Both the position numbers and the translations under genes were made by a program. Source: Prunus persica (Eukaryota > Streptophyta > Magnoliopsida > Rosales > Rosaceae). Taken from it: a stretch of DNA of 64,000 nucleotides. Under the pieces are notes generated by a model that worked only from the letters and a program-made list of their open reading frames with translations, was not told the origin of the DNA and did no database searches. The DNA is taken from NCBI RefSeq assembly GCF_000346465.2, contig NC_034014.1:24066522-24130521 (forward strand), in the 5' to 3' direction. Numbering within the stretch: position 1 is the first letter of the stretch; every line of letters starts with the position of its first letter. Shown here piece by piece: positions 46,365-59,380 of the stretch.

Positions 46365-47300
46365 TTATTATGTCTATATTCAGCTTAAAAAGAGAGAACC
46401 AGAAAACCCCATAAGTCATCAACAAGTTTGCCATTAAGTTTTGTAGCCTAAGCAAAACCTAGTGTAGTTATTCTACATGTTTGATCCCCATGCTTATGCT
46501 CCCACTTTTTTGTGGTCCCTTCACCAGAAGAGGACATCTGTTAAGGCTTGTCTGCTCCTTGCACCAGCAAAGCTTTTTCAAGTCCTTTTCCAAGGGGACA
46601 GTGGAGATTTCAGGTCCAGACTTACCCACGATGATTTATGTTCAAGATTTTTAATTTTTAATTTTTATTGCTTGCCTGGTCATTTGAAGACCATGAACTT
46701 GACTGAATCCTTGGGTTTGAGTCTTTTAGCCACTCATCACTTCAGCACAGTTTTATCTCATCTAATTCCTGTTTTCCTTGCTTGACTTTGTAATCTTGGA
46801 TTGGATCCAGAAGCTTAAAAAGGACAACATAAGCACTATATTTTGACTAGCATTTCTATCTTCTTTTGTCTATTTGTCGAGAATGTGAACATGATTAACC
46901 CAATTAAAACAGAGCAACCAACTCATCATCATTTGAAATTTTTGCAGTAGTTGACATCAGATTTTGAGTAACATGTCACTAATTTTTGTGGGGGAATTGA
47001 GCTTGACTGAGTTTGAGATTCACTTTTGGAAGCAATCTCTATATTTAATTATGAAAATTTGAGATTAAAATACTAAATGGAATTTAAGTTAATCTTGTAA
47101 AATAGTGCATTTTCTAATCATGCATGCTTTTTTATGAACTCACAATAATAGATAAATAATGCCTTAGCAGCCTCTCCTTCAGCACTCACTCTAATCCACT
47201 TCAACATTATAAAAAGCTGTCTCATTCCCATTTTCTATGTACTTGGAAACAAAACATTGGCTCTTTCAGTTATTGTATTCCTCCTCATATTCCAAAACAA
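46365..47300. other. Intergenic with promoter of small ORF
   Basis: No supported gene. A good TATA (TTATAAAAAG near 47208) lies about 95 bp upstream of the ATG at 47301. Confidence 0.4.
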
Positions 47301-47513
47301 ATGGCTCTACCTATTGAACAAGCCAAGCCTTCAAACACAAACAAGGCCAGGCTTCCTCCAAAGAGAGGCCAGATCAAAGTTAAGATAATATCCAGTTTTG
47401 TCAAGTTGGTGGTTGGAGTGGCTTCAAGAGTCAGGAGAGGGCTGAGCCGCCATAGAAAGGTGGCAACCCGGGAAGCACAGGCTCCTATGGCGCCTATGCA
47501 GCCTGAGAAATAG
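47301..47513 (+). CDS. Possible small basic protein, 70 aa
   Basis: Uninterrupted frame from ATG to TAG. It begins MALPIEQAKPSNTNKARLPP and contains GQIKVKIISSFVKLV and GVASRVRRGLSRHRKVATRE, with a strongly basic middle and an amphipathic or weakly hydrophobic segment. Its codon composition differs from the AT-rich flanks. A TATA box at about 47208 and an AATAAA signal at about 47733 frame it as a single-exon transcription unit. I do not recognise the family; similar short plant proteins exist without known function. Confidence 0.5.
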   Translation: MALPIEQAKPSNTNKARLPPKRGQIKVKIISSFVKLVVGVASRVRRGLSRHRKVATREAQAPMAPMQPEK

Positions 47514-49420
47514 CGATCAAACCGCTTGTAGTTCATATCAGCATTGATGCCTTTAGCTGCAATGGAAGCAAGTTCCACAAGCCTCATCCATCTCTCCAAT
47601 ATTGCCTCTCAACTCCTTCATCTAACCTTCTATATTATATACATATGGAGAGTAGCACATGCCCTTCTGTTAAAAATGTATGAGGCGTGTCTAATGGGGT
47701 TTGCTTTGAATTTGATGTAATGATCCTATCATAATAAACTTTTCTTTTTCTTCTCGCTCTTTTCTAATTTTATTACACGTCCTTCTTATAAGAAGATTGT
47801 ACAACAAGAAATCGATCACGATCAACTCTTTGTTTTCTGCATGAGTTGAAGAGTTCAAACTACTGCTTACCCTGTTGCTTACCTATGGAGCTCAGCTCAT
47901 ATTGTTGGCTTTACCAGAAATGTCTTTGCAGGTTTACCTACGTTTGAGCTTGCTTAAAATTTCATGCAGCACATCAATCTTTTCTTTCACGTCTTTAATT
48001 GTTTTCTTGACCTAAACCCAGAATGCTTGTAATTCTCATAACTGTTATAATTCAATCCGATACGACAATGATGCAGATATCATAGATATTGTTATTATTT
48101 GACATATTAAAAATATCCTTGTCATTGTTTGATTATTGACATCCTTACACGCAAGGGAATACACTGAGAAATTATGAATCGGGGAAGTCATGAATAGGGG
48201 ATAGGAAAGAGAGAATGAGTATGGGATCAATTACTTCCCTAAGCAACCATGAATTCGAAAAATTCTAGTACCTGTGTATATGTGTTAGTAAACACATACG
48301 AAGTTAGGGAATTAGAAAAGTTCCAACACCGATTCCAAGTAAGTAAACATGCCATATTTTAGTTTATCGAATCTGTTTCCTTCATTATACCCTGGTTTTG
48401 CTTATTGTATCAATCTCGTGTGAAGATGGAATAATATCAAGCCACCAGTTATTCAGATGGCTGTTTTAATTCTGCAATGCTAGAAAATGAACACGTATAA
48501 ATTGGTCCTTCAAATGATCATTGATCCCTCCCTCCCTCTACCCCCTCAGAAGGTTCATGAACCCAATAAAGCTCTCTGTTTCACATTTTCATGGCGTCAT
48601 GCTGCTGATGCAGGGCTTGTATCAATATGTCCTTGCTAGTGTACAAAAACAAAATGATTATGCACTTAACAAGTATCTTGGTAATTTATTATCATGTTAA
48701 TTGTTGGATTTTTGCAAAGCTGTCTTTACCTCACATTTGATGCGACATGTTAGGCTCAGATGGAACACAAAAGAGTGAGAGATGTGTGTTGGTTCCCTTA
48801 ATGGCTACGGAACAACTTTATGTTAGGCAGGGTTGTTTGGATTTACACATCATTTCACACGGTTATTTGGATTTATATATCCCTTTGTTGGTCACTTTAG
48901 CCGACACAAAACGCTGATTGCTTAATCTTTGTGGAACCATATAACAGATTCTTGATTTTGTTTCTTTCTTTGCTCAAAGAAGGACGAGGGTTTAGAGAGA
49001 CCGGAGGGTGAAAGTCCAACCCTTGCCGTGGACGCAAGAGTATGTTTTTTCCTATTGGAGTTAAGGCTCATCCGTTTATAGTGAAACTTATAACCTCTCA
49101 AAGTAACATGTAATTCACGTCCAAGAGGATTAATCCGTCATGGTGGATCCGGTGGTGAAACTTTATGAACTTTATGATTCACTCGCCGGCGTTCTTGCTT
49201 GTTGAGACCAAATGAAGCCGAACAAGCAACAATATCACTGTTGATAAAATTGGCTCACCTAAGATGCAGAAGAAAGAACGCAATTGACAAACAGACTGTT
49301 GGAAATTGCCGGAGCACGTCCAATTATCATGCATGCGTTTTTTCTTTAGTTTTGGCATGGTTTTCCACATGTTTTCAGTTCTCATTCCAAATAGTTTTGT
49401 AACCCCAAAGTCAATGAGTT
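47514..49420. other. Intergenic, nothing recognised
   Basis: 3' flank of the small ORF, then A/T-rich DNA. No gene, RNA or clear element seen. Confidence 0.4.
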
Positions 49421-49429
49421 TGTCGGAAA

Positions 49430-50240
49430 TCTATTTATTTTAGGGGTTAGAAATTAGTTTGGTAAGGGAACTGATTTGTAATAGCTCTAGGTGTGACTTC
49501 CAGCATGTTGTTGTAGCTCTAGGTGCATGACTTACTATCCCAAGCATGAACAGGGGTGGCTGGACATCTAAGGTATTGATAGGAGCAGCTAGACATCCAA
49601 ATGCAATGAATATGTGCAGCTAGTGTTTTGTAGCAGCCAAGGCATTAATGTGGAGGCTTCCCATCCCAATAACATTAATGAAAGTGGCTGGTGTGAAGAC
49701 TTCTCAACACAAGACAAAGGTGGATGATGTAAAGACTTTTCAGCACAAGACATCGATGAGGGTGGTTGGCAAGGTGAGGTAGCAGCTGAAGAGAAGCTCC
49801 CTACTTGTCTATTTAAGTAGGAAGGGCAGAGAATACAACTTTAGGAGAGAGCAATCAGCCAAATGGGGAGCTGAGAGTTGGAGTCTTGTAAGTCTAGAAA
49901 CCAAGAGGGAAAACTGAGAGAATTAACAAGAGCATCAAGGGTTTGAGCAGAGGGGTGAGAGAGAAGAAAGCTTGGGGAGAGAATAAAGTTGTAAGGGGGT
50001 TTCTTTGTAAATCAAGGTTGTAATATATTCTTTCATTAGTGAATTTTCTAAAGGAAAGCACCAAGAAAACATTGGCAAATTGCTGAACCTCTATAAAATT
50101 CTATGTTACTTGTATGCTTGCTTTTTTTTTTTTTTTTTTTGTGTGTGAGTGTTTCATTCATCCTTGTGAGTTGTGGAGGTTTGTTACAGAGTCCATTGAG
50201 AACAAGATCAAAAGGAGTTTTTGCACAACAATCACCACAT
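49430..50240 (+). repeat. LTR-like or transcript-like remnant
   Basis: Arranged like an LTR: imperfect internal repeats (AGCTCTAGGTG, GTGGCTGG and GACTTYTCAACACAAGAC motifs), a TATA-like TCTATTTAAGTAGG near 49806, a purine-rich downstream stretch, AATAAAG near 49982 and a T-rich TGTAATATATTCTTTCATT. No internal retroelement coding region, primer site or partner LTR is present, so a solo LTR or TRIM is the most that can be said. Confidence 0.35.
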
Positions 50241-50632
50241 AAGGGAGATTAGTACCGAGCATCTGGCAGCACAAGACCTAGCACTTGACTAGCATAATCT
50301 CAAGTGAAACGTTGCTTACATGCTTTGACATCGTTAACTAAAATAGCATAAACTGAAAGGAGACACCACTTGCATCCTATGATGCTCAGGTAAATTACAG
50401 GTCAACGATTATTTTTATGTCCTCAAGGATGGGACAATCCTACATGGAAAAGTAGATATTACACAAAAGCACCTAATGATCCGTAAGGACAGTATGATCA
50501 ATTATGGGTGAACTTTATAACCTTTTGGGGAACATCAGAGAGGTTGCCATCATTGAGGGGGCCATAAGTTTACAGTCCATAACAACGAATCCACTCAAAA
50601 ATGGATGCAGACTTTAGATTGCCTCTCTTGGA

Positions 50633-52894
50633 TTAAGCAGCAGTGTCCGGCTCCTGAATTGTTACCTTAGATAAGCTTGCTTCTAACTCGTTTAACTCAT
50701 CTATGTCCAGTTCGTCGTCATCATCATCATTGGTAACTTTGGCACCACCGCCAAGCCTATCTCTGTTAGAATTGGCACTGACCTGAAGTTGAAACAAATA
50801 AAATACGAGTGAAACAATTAACATATAGTCCACTCTGTTCAGTACTAGTCACATATTAGCATGCCATGGAAAAGCAACCTGAACTCCTCACAGGCATTCA
50901 TGGACAATAACATAGAAACAGTAATCTTTAGCTTTAGCAGGCACATGCACTTCTATCTTATAACACTATATCCAGTTATACAGTTATGAGATGGGGAAAA
51001 ATGGGGGTGACAACTAATAAGTGAAAACTAACCATCTGTTCATCACCATAAAAATTAGAAAATAAACCTAACCTTCTGTTCAGCAACTGGAGGTTCTTGA
51101 TCTCTTTGGTACTTCTCATGTGCCTCAACATCGTCCACAAATAGGCTAGAATCTGACAAAAATAGCTCACGGCCACTGCAAGGGAGGGACACACAATCAG
51201 TAAACAATATCCAAAAAGTTAGTAACTGGTCGAGGTGAACACAAATTGGAGAATGTGGGAAAGAGAACACACCTCATACGGTCATTTTTAGCCCGCTCTG
51301 CCATTTCTGCCGCCAAACCGGCATCTCTTTCTGCCATCTTTTTCTTCTTCCATTGCATGAACAACTCAGTAGTCATAGGAGTTGAAGTCGTCACTTTAGC
51401 ACGCTAAAATCAAACAGCTAATTGGTTAGGTGAAAAATATAAGGAAGATACCAATGACAAACCGCAATTCCTTTAGACAATTTAAATGTAAATGCTATGA
51501 CTTGACGTAAAGGCTTGTTCAAATAACCTGATTTTCGATCTCCTCCTCAATCGGTATTTTTTCAGCCTCTTCCTCTAATAGAGCCTTCATCTGAGACTTT
51601 AAAACATATCCTGGAGGAAGAGCATGTCTGTAATGGCAATTTTTACCACCATTGGGGCAGACCCAAAACCAACCATATTGTTTCTTCTCCACTGCTTCCA
51701 GAAAATATTTACAAACCTGCACATATATCCAAAAACAAAACAAAAATTCATTTAGAAGTCTACAAAGCACATTGATGGTTCGAACATCTATATTCAATAA
51801 GCATGTATGAAGCTGAGAACTTGAAAGCATATTGTACAGACTGCCCTGGAGATAACTTACAATATCAGTCGGTTTGTTCTGCTGGTATTCATTTTTCTTT
51901 GATTCCACCACCTTCTCCAAAGTCTCTTGATCCCATTCCTCCATCGTGTCTTATATATATAAAAAAATCAAACTCAAAAACAAAACAAACAAAAAGAAGA
52001 AAAAAAAATTGCATTATAAATCAAGCATCACAGTAAAGTAGAGTTCCTATACGGTACCGTGATCACGTTTATCACTGTAAATATCAATCTTTTCTCCTTT
52101 CCTCTGAACATTCAAATCATGGGAGAACTTGCACTTGAAACCTTTTGCACACTGCCCCGCTTTATAAAACTCGCATAGTATAGACTTGGGATCAACACCT
52201 AAACACATACCCATTAAACATTATATCATATCTAAGTTTCAACAAGACATACGCATCAAAAACGTCAATCAATTGGTCATTAAATAGGGAACACAATCAC
52301 TTACCAACTGGTACTTTTGGTTGACTAACAGCAACCTTAAATAATTCATTCAGCTCCTTGTCCTTAGCCTTATCTTCTTCCTTCTTTTTCTGTAAATAAT
52401 ACAAGTCTCACCAACAAAATTTCTCTCATTTATGAAGCAAAATAGATACTTTACCATTTAAAAGCAGCCAAAGTCTCAAACTCATCTATGTAAGATGAAA
52501 AATTTATCATGACCATGAAAATTCTAAATTTTGGTGCTGAATCCAAAATCTGTTTTCTAATTCTTAACTAAATTTCCCTTGTATTGATCAAAACAAGAAA
52601 AACAAAATCAAGTTTCCTTTTTTTTTTTTTTTTCCCTTCTAAAATTTGAAAAATAAATCAAGTTAATCAGCCAATCAATCGAATAAATATTAATCAAAGA
52701 AAGAAAAGATGGAGACTTGGAACCTTAGCAGCGGTCTTAGAAGGATCGGATTGGGGCTGGACGGACTGCTTGAGGGTCTGAACGTACTTCTGGACATTCT
52801 TGCTCTTGTTCTTGTTCTTGAGCCCGAAGGTCTTGTCCTCTACGATCTTCTGCTTCTTCGCCAAATCGGCCTTCGATTGCTGCTTCGGCGGCAT
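50633..52894 (-). CDS. CCCH zinc-finger protein, DFRP1/ZC3H15 type
   Basis: Eight exons: about 52894-52724, 52389-52305, 52198-52058, 51949-51861, 51716-51528, 51403-51273, 51175-51073, 50782-50633. The sum is 1059 nt, giving 352 aa. It starts [20 protein letters not shown], followed by [16 protein letters not shown]. Two CCCH fingers follow: [19 protein letters not shown], and one built from [20 protein letters not shown] then CHYRH. After these come [20 protein letters not shown] and the [16 protein letters not shown] segment, which is the DRG-binding DFRP region, and an acidic tail. In eukaryotes this family stabilises DRG GTPases and associates with ribosomes. No defect seen. Confidence 0.92.
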
Positions 52895-53978
52895 CTCTCA
52901 TCGGCATCAAATATTTCACTTCCGAAATTTCGGAAAACCTTTTTGTTGATCTCCTCCGTCTGATTCCGAAATGATGTCGCTGACACCGGTCTGGTAATCT
53001 GGTTAAGGAATTTGGACGAGACGGTCCAGAAGCTTGCGCCTATGTATATTTCCTGATTTACCCCTGGAAGTACTCAACGTGCAGGCTTATTGTGGAGCTG
53101 GTGGGTCTACCCTTGTGTAATTCTCCCGCTTTTCGCCAAATTGGCGCCACGTGGTAGTTAGGCGCGAAAAATGTTGGTCTATTGACATTGAGGGGAAATA
53201 AACTACAAGTCGTTTCTTTACTATAGCATACCAAATAACGTTTTTTTTTTGGATTTGCATGGGCCACCGATTCTAGCACTACTTTTCTTTGAAATAGAGG
53301 GATCGAACCATTGCAATATGTTGATAAAAGCTATTATTTCACTCTTTCTGGATTAATGTCATGACTTTCAGAAGGATTAACGTGTAAAAATTCTCAAAAA
53401 ATTGTAGAGGAATTGGACCTCCAAAACATATCTATATAATGTAGCTAATATGCAAGTTGAATAAAAGTACCAAAGTAATTATAAGCACAACGAAGAGGTC
53501 AAAAATTGTTTACTATTGTTTAGCTTGTTATGTGTATTTATTTAACAATAAAACAAATTGCTTAATCTATTATATTTATATATGACTTTCAAAACAAAAA
53601 TTAAGCGTCATTAATATTGATGGTTGTAGAATTACACATTAAGAAAAGACCTCCAACCTCGGTTAACCTTCCTTTCATTGCACTCTAACCTTGCATTAAA
53701 TTATGAAAAATATCATATAATAATTTCTCTATAAATTTAAACTTTAAATAAGAAAAAAAAAAGCAATTTTTTCTAAGGTGTATCTAGCCAAGTTCAATGG
53801 TTCAAATAGAATCATCCCATGGCCTTTGAAAATCCGTTTAAATTGACGAAATCCCCCACAAAAATACCGGCCTTTCAAATCCAATCCTCAAAAACCCATA
53901 TAAAACCCCATCCCAACCAAAAAAAAAAAAAAAAAAAAAAAAACCACACACACAACGGTTTCGGCCTTAGCTCAAGGA
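52895..53978. other. Divergent promoter region of CCCH and PPR genes
   Basis: Both genes are transcribed outward. Contains 5' flanks, a poly-A tract of about 20 at 53921-53942 just before the PPR ATG, and an AT-rich centre. No gene. Confidence 0.5.
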
Positions 53979-56900
53979 ATGAGAGAGTTCATCATCCTTG
54001 GCTACTCTGCTTCTTCTTCATCTTCCATTGCCACTCTTCCAAATCCCCACGGCAGCAACCACTCCACCAAACCCTACAAAGACAAACCCTTATCACTTCC
54101 CAAGCTATCTCCCTCCAAATCCTCTCCTCCAATCTCCACCCTCCATTCCCGCCCCCCTCCCCTCTTCGCCGTCCGATGGGACCCCACCAAAACGCACCTC
54201 AGCTACTTCGCCGACCTCGCCTCCAAGCTCGCCAGAGACGGCAAGTTCCAAGATTTCGCTATGGTTGTCGAAAGCGTCGTGCTTTCGGGTGTCCGAGGCT
54301 CCGAGTTCACAGCAGCGCTCAAGCTTGAGCTTGTGGCGAAGGGCATTTCGGGGCTTTTGAAAGAGGGAAAAGTCCGGAGTGTCGTTGAGGTGTTGGGGAA
54401 AGTTAACGAGCTTGGGGTTCCGCCATTGAAGCTGTTTGATGGGTACGCTATGGAGTTGCTGGGAAGGCAGTGTAGCCGGCTTTTGAAATGTAAGCAAGTG
54501 CAGGAACTTGTTGAGCTCATGGAGGCTCTTGCAGGTAATTTTTTGTTCAATTTATTGCGATATAAACCTGCATTGTACTAATTTGTAGTCCAGTCCTGAT
54601 TTATGTTCAAAGATTTTAAATGGTTGGAGAAATGGTGAAGTAACCCAACTAAGAAGATTTTTACTTCCCTTAGGCATTTTCAGTTGGGTTTTAGATAAAG
54701 GGCTGTCGAAAATGTTAAAAATTTGATCCTTAGTTTGTTGTTATGTGAATGGGAGAGGAAGAATCTAATGTTTCATGAGAATTTCAGTCTTGGAAGAATA
54801 ATAATGTGATGAGCCATGGTAGAGAATTTGAGACTCCTTGGATTTGTAACAGATAATACTTGGTTCAGGTTATCGTTTCCCAATCAAAGAACTGCTGGAG
54901 CCATCTGAAGTTATCAAACTTTGTGTTGATAAATGTTGCCCAAAATTGGCCATAAGGTATATTTGACTGTTCTCTTATGAGTTGGTCTGAGGGTTTGTCT
55001 TATCTGTTCTGCATTGCTCAGTCAGACATGTTCTTTTAAGTGAGAACTTTTTTCTTGTTCTTCTGTAATGCAATTTTCTTCATTATAGTCTCAGTTTATG
55101 TTTCGGTTGCACTCAGTCTTCATTGTTTTCTTCATTAGTCACTATTTATGCTTTGGTTATCACATTTTGCAGGTATGCTTGTATTTTTCCACATGCGCAT
55201 ATATTATTCTGTAACATTATATATGAATTTGGAAAGAGAAAGGCGTTGGAGCCTGCTTTGGCAGCATATGAAGCATCCAAGGAAAATTTGAATGGTTCAA
55301 ATATGTATGTCTACCGTACAATAATTGATGTATGTGGTCTCTGCAAAGACTACATGAAATCTAGGTACATCTATGAGGTATATACCACCCTGACTGTCTT
55401 TGTTGTTTGCTACTGTTTTTCTTGATTCGGTTTTCAGATACTAATGAACTTTCCTATAGCTCGGAACTGAGTTTTTAAATATCTCTGTTTTCATTATGAG
55501 CTCTATTGGGTGGCATACGGAAAATGGAGCATTTTCCTTCAAACTAAAATTTAAAAGTTATTATTGCTTTTAATTTTTGTTTTATAAAATATCTTATCTA
55601 TTTTTCTTCATTTTCTCTTTTATCTTCATCTCCTCACTCCCTAGTAAAAACACAAAACAGAAATCATCGCCATATACATTGCCAAAATAAATCCTTAGAC
55701 ATTTCCATAACTTTAATGCAGTCATGAGGATTAAACTCGGGATCTTCTTTCCGGATTATTTTTGCTGCAGGACTTGCTCAAACAGAAGGTTACCCCGAAT
55801 ATTTATGTTTTCAACAGTCTCATGAATGTGAACGCACATGACTTGAACTACACATTTCATGTATACAAGAGTATGCAAGTAATGCTCTCTCTGTCTCTCT
55901 CTTTCATACTACTGCACACATAATATTTTTCTTTCAATGTTACTCAATAGATCAATTTTGGCACTATGTTTTGCATGTGGCAATCAGTTTAAATGCATAA
56001 TTGGTTTCTAATGATCAAGCTACAACTATCTAAATCTATTTATTTTCCTTGTCTAGAATCTTGGTGTCAGAGCAGATATGGCATGCTATAATATCCTTTT
56101 GAAGGCATGCTGTCTTGCTGGACGAGTTGATTTGGCACAAGATATTTACAGCGAAGTCCAGCATTTGGAATCAACAGGAGTGTTGAAATTGGATGTCTTC
56201 ACATACAGCACTATTGTAAAGGTAAATATGAATTTGCTTATGAGTTATTATATTTTTGCTTTTGATAGTAATATGCAGACATATATATGGACCCTATTTT
56301 GCTTCAATTCGTACTTAGTAGCAATGAATTTCCATGTAGTGAGGCACTTTACTATGTACATAACTGATGACCAATTATCCAGGTCTTTGCAGATGCAAAA
56401 TTGTGGCACATGGCTCTAAACGTCAAAGAAGACATGCTATCAGCAGGTGTTACGCCTAATACAGTTACATGGTCGTCATTGATCAGTGCCTGTGCAAATG
56501 CAGGTATTGTTGAGAAGGCAATCCAATTGTTTGAAGAGATGCTTCTGGCTGGCTCTGAACCTAATTCACAGTGTTTTAACATCCTTCTACATGCTTGTGT
56601 TGAGGCTAACCAGTATGATAGGGCTTTTCGCCTTTTCCAGTCTTTGAAGAGCACTAAAGTCCAGGAGACTTTTGGCAAAAAGTACAAAGGTATAGCAGTT
56701 TGAGTGGAGCTTACTTATGTACATTGGATTACCACTATGCCGTACCACTTCTAATCTGATGTCATCTAAACTTTGCTAAAGGGCTTTCTTTTAAACCCAC
56801 AACTACAACGTACAATACTTTGATGAAGGCCTGTGGTACTGACTACTACCATGCAAAAGCATTATTGGATGAGATGAGAGCAGTAGGTCTTTATCCTAAT

Positions 56901-58955
56901 CAAATAAGCTGGTCAATTTTGGCTGATATCTGTGGAGGCTCAGGAAATGTTGAGGGTGCCTTGCAGGTAAGACATAAATTTGGTTAACTTAATCTTTGAT
57001 AGTTCTGTTTGCATCATTGTTCAAATTTTCGTTCGGCCTACATAGTTTTTCAGAACCAAAACTCCAGGTAAATGTCCTTTGAAAAGTTATGGTTATCACT
57101 GGTTAAATTCGGATAATGTACAAATTTGTAATCATATCTTGCACTTCATACATCAGGAAGTTTTCTGACGTTGCCACTGAAACTCATTACTTTCTTGGAG
57201 GTCAAAAACTTTTAACCTAGCATCAGTGAATCAAGTGTCAGGGAAATGAACTGAGAATAATCCTATTTTCTTGTGATAAATAAATGAAAACTTTTCTTTA
57301 GAGATTAACATAATTTTGTGTTTTTGGCTCCACCTTTTCTTGATGTCATTGTGCAAAATCTTGATGAAGCTGCAAGTTCAAGGAAAACATTAATAAATTT
57401 TTATTTCAGTGCAGATTCTGAAAAATATGCGTGCAGCTGGGATGAAACCTGATGTTGTTGCATATACAACAGCTATCAAGGTTTAAAAGCTTTCCTGATT
57501 CACTATTGATCTTGTTTTGTAACCACTGCTCTTCCCACCTATGCTTAATTAGCTGCAAAATTGCATTATTTATTTTCCCTAGATGTTGATGCAACATATC
57601 CTTTGGTTCATAGGTCTGTGTGGAAAATGAAAATTTGGAGCTAGCATTGTCACTGTTTGGAGAAATGAAAAAGTATCAGATACACCCAAATTTGGTGAGT
57701 CAATAATTAATGGTTATAATTTCAGATTATAAATCTTAACACATTCGCATGAATTACAAATAATTCCATATAACTACCAAGTCATGATTCTGCTTATAAA
57801 GGCATTCTCGATCAATTCAACTTGTAAATCCAGATTTTAAAATTATATTTATTTTCTTTTTCCAGGTGACATATAATACACTTCTGAGGGCTCGCAGCAG
57901 ATATGGTTCTGTAAGCGAAGTACAACAATGCCTGGCTATATACCAGGATATGCGGAAAGCAGGGTATATATTATCAGTATATATTTAGTTTCTCATGGAC
58001 ATCTACATTTGACTAATTACGCATTTACTTTGCAGTTACAAATCTAATGATTATTACCTCGAGCAACTGATTGAGGAGTGGTGTGAAGGAGTTATACAAG
58101 ACAGCAACGCCAAACAAGAAGAGTTTAGTTCATGCAACAAAACTGACATCGGGAGACCCGGAAGTCTGCTGCTTGAAAAAGTTGCAGAACACTTGCAAAC
58201 GCATATTGCTGAGACCTTAGCAGTGGACCTTCAAGGACTGACGAAGGTATTCTTCAACCAGCCAGTTTATATTCTACATGTTTTGAGAATACCAGTCTCG
58301 GTGAACTTATTATTATGCGATTGTGTCTGCGTACTTTTTATCCCATTTTTTCTCATGCTAATATCCTCTTTTTAACAGGTTGAAGCTCGGATCGTTGTTC
58401 TTGCAGTTCTACGAATGATCAAAGAGAACTATACTTTAGGTATGAACATATTGTTTTACGAGGCATTCATTTCAGATGCCTTTATCTTATTTGAGAAGCC
58501 ATTTATTCAAACATATTTAAGATAGGGTAAAATCAGATTTAAAATACATAAGCAAATGAGAAAAGGAAGAAGAAGCTTAGGATCCAGAGTTTCTAACTTT
58601 CATGCGGATGGTTACAGGACATTCTGTAAAAGATGACATGCTGATCGTCGTAGGTGAGGTTGATGGAGGCTCAACCACACAAAATTTAGAGGTAAAAGAT
58701 GCAATAACCAAACTTCTGCAGGATGAATTGGGGCTCAAGGTTCTTGCAGCAGGAGCTAAAGTTGGACTTGATACTACAATAGAACGAGGGAACACTACTG
58801 ATTCAGATCAAGATTTAGATGAAATGTCAGGGAGGGATGAACTACCCGCAGAGTTGATCTATTCCACGCGAAGACCCGTGGCTTTAGAAAGGCTAAAGGT
58901 AACCAGGGGATCACTGCAACATTGGCTGCGGAGAAGAAGTGCTCCTAGAAGGTGA
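53979..58955 (+). CDS. Pentatricopeptide repeat protein, probably chloroplast (At5g02830-like)
   Basis: Thirteen exons: 53979-54534, 54869-54956, 55173-55377, 55771-55878, 56057-56221, 56383-56689, 56782-56966, 57415-57480, 57614-57694, 57866-57963, 58036-58246, 58379-58439, 58618-58955. The sum is 2469 nt, giving 822 aa. The Ser/Pro-rich N-terminus looks like a transit peptide. P-type PPR motifs run through the middle (ACYNILLKACCLAGRVDLA, NTVTWSSLISACANAGIVEK, TTYNTLMKACG, PDVVAYTTAIKVC, NLVTYNTLLRA). The C-terminal region (VEARIVVLAVLRMIKENYTL, DMLIVVGEV, AITKLLQDELGLKVL) resembles an SMR-like end. Expected role: RNA binding and processing in an organelle. The high intron number is unusual for PPR genes but fits this particular lineage. 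The adjacent TOP6A gene supports orthology to At5g02830, which I recall beside At5g02820. Confidence 0.92.
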
Positions 58956-59380
58956 CTGCTTCATCCGTAATTTGTACATGCTACTAAATAGTCGATAATT
59001 ATTTTTCCTCATGTATACTTTAACATGGAATAAGCCTGTATCGTACTGGTGTCACATGTAAATTATATACAAAAGGGCAATGAAAATAAAGCAATTTTCC
59101 TTATGTTATACTATTATACCCTTAAGTTCACAACTGGAATAGGTTTTAGCGTTTCCATAATCTGAATAGAAATGCCTCAACTAATTTCCAAACTTGCAAT
59201 CCCCTAAGAAACACAAATTTGTCATCCAAGCCGAAATGAAGTTGCGAAATCTTTGTTCATTCATTTCATTCCTTTTCCTTACAATTGAACAATTGAAAAG
59301 ATATTACAGCACTTCGTAGCCAAATGTGAGTAAATCCATGACTTACCATCACAAAACTTCCACCAAACTCAAGCCATGGA
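58956..59380. other. Shared 3' region of convergent PPR and TOP6A genes
   Basis: Only 425 bp separate the two stop codons, so both 3' UTRs must end here. AATAAAG at about 59085 may serve the PPR gene. No other feature. Confidence 0.5.

Noticed and set aside
46043..46414. 123-codon frame rich in Ser, Leu and Phe
   Set aside because: It is the translation of a CT-rich tract inside a probable repeat; low complexity, no domain, no splice or promoter context.
53819..54328. Alternative upstream start in another frame before the PPR gene
   Set aside because: It crosses the poly-A tract and yields low-complexity Pro/Arg/Lys sequence; the ATG at 53979 opens the frame that carries the PPR exons.
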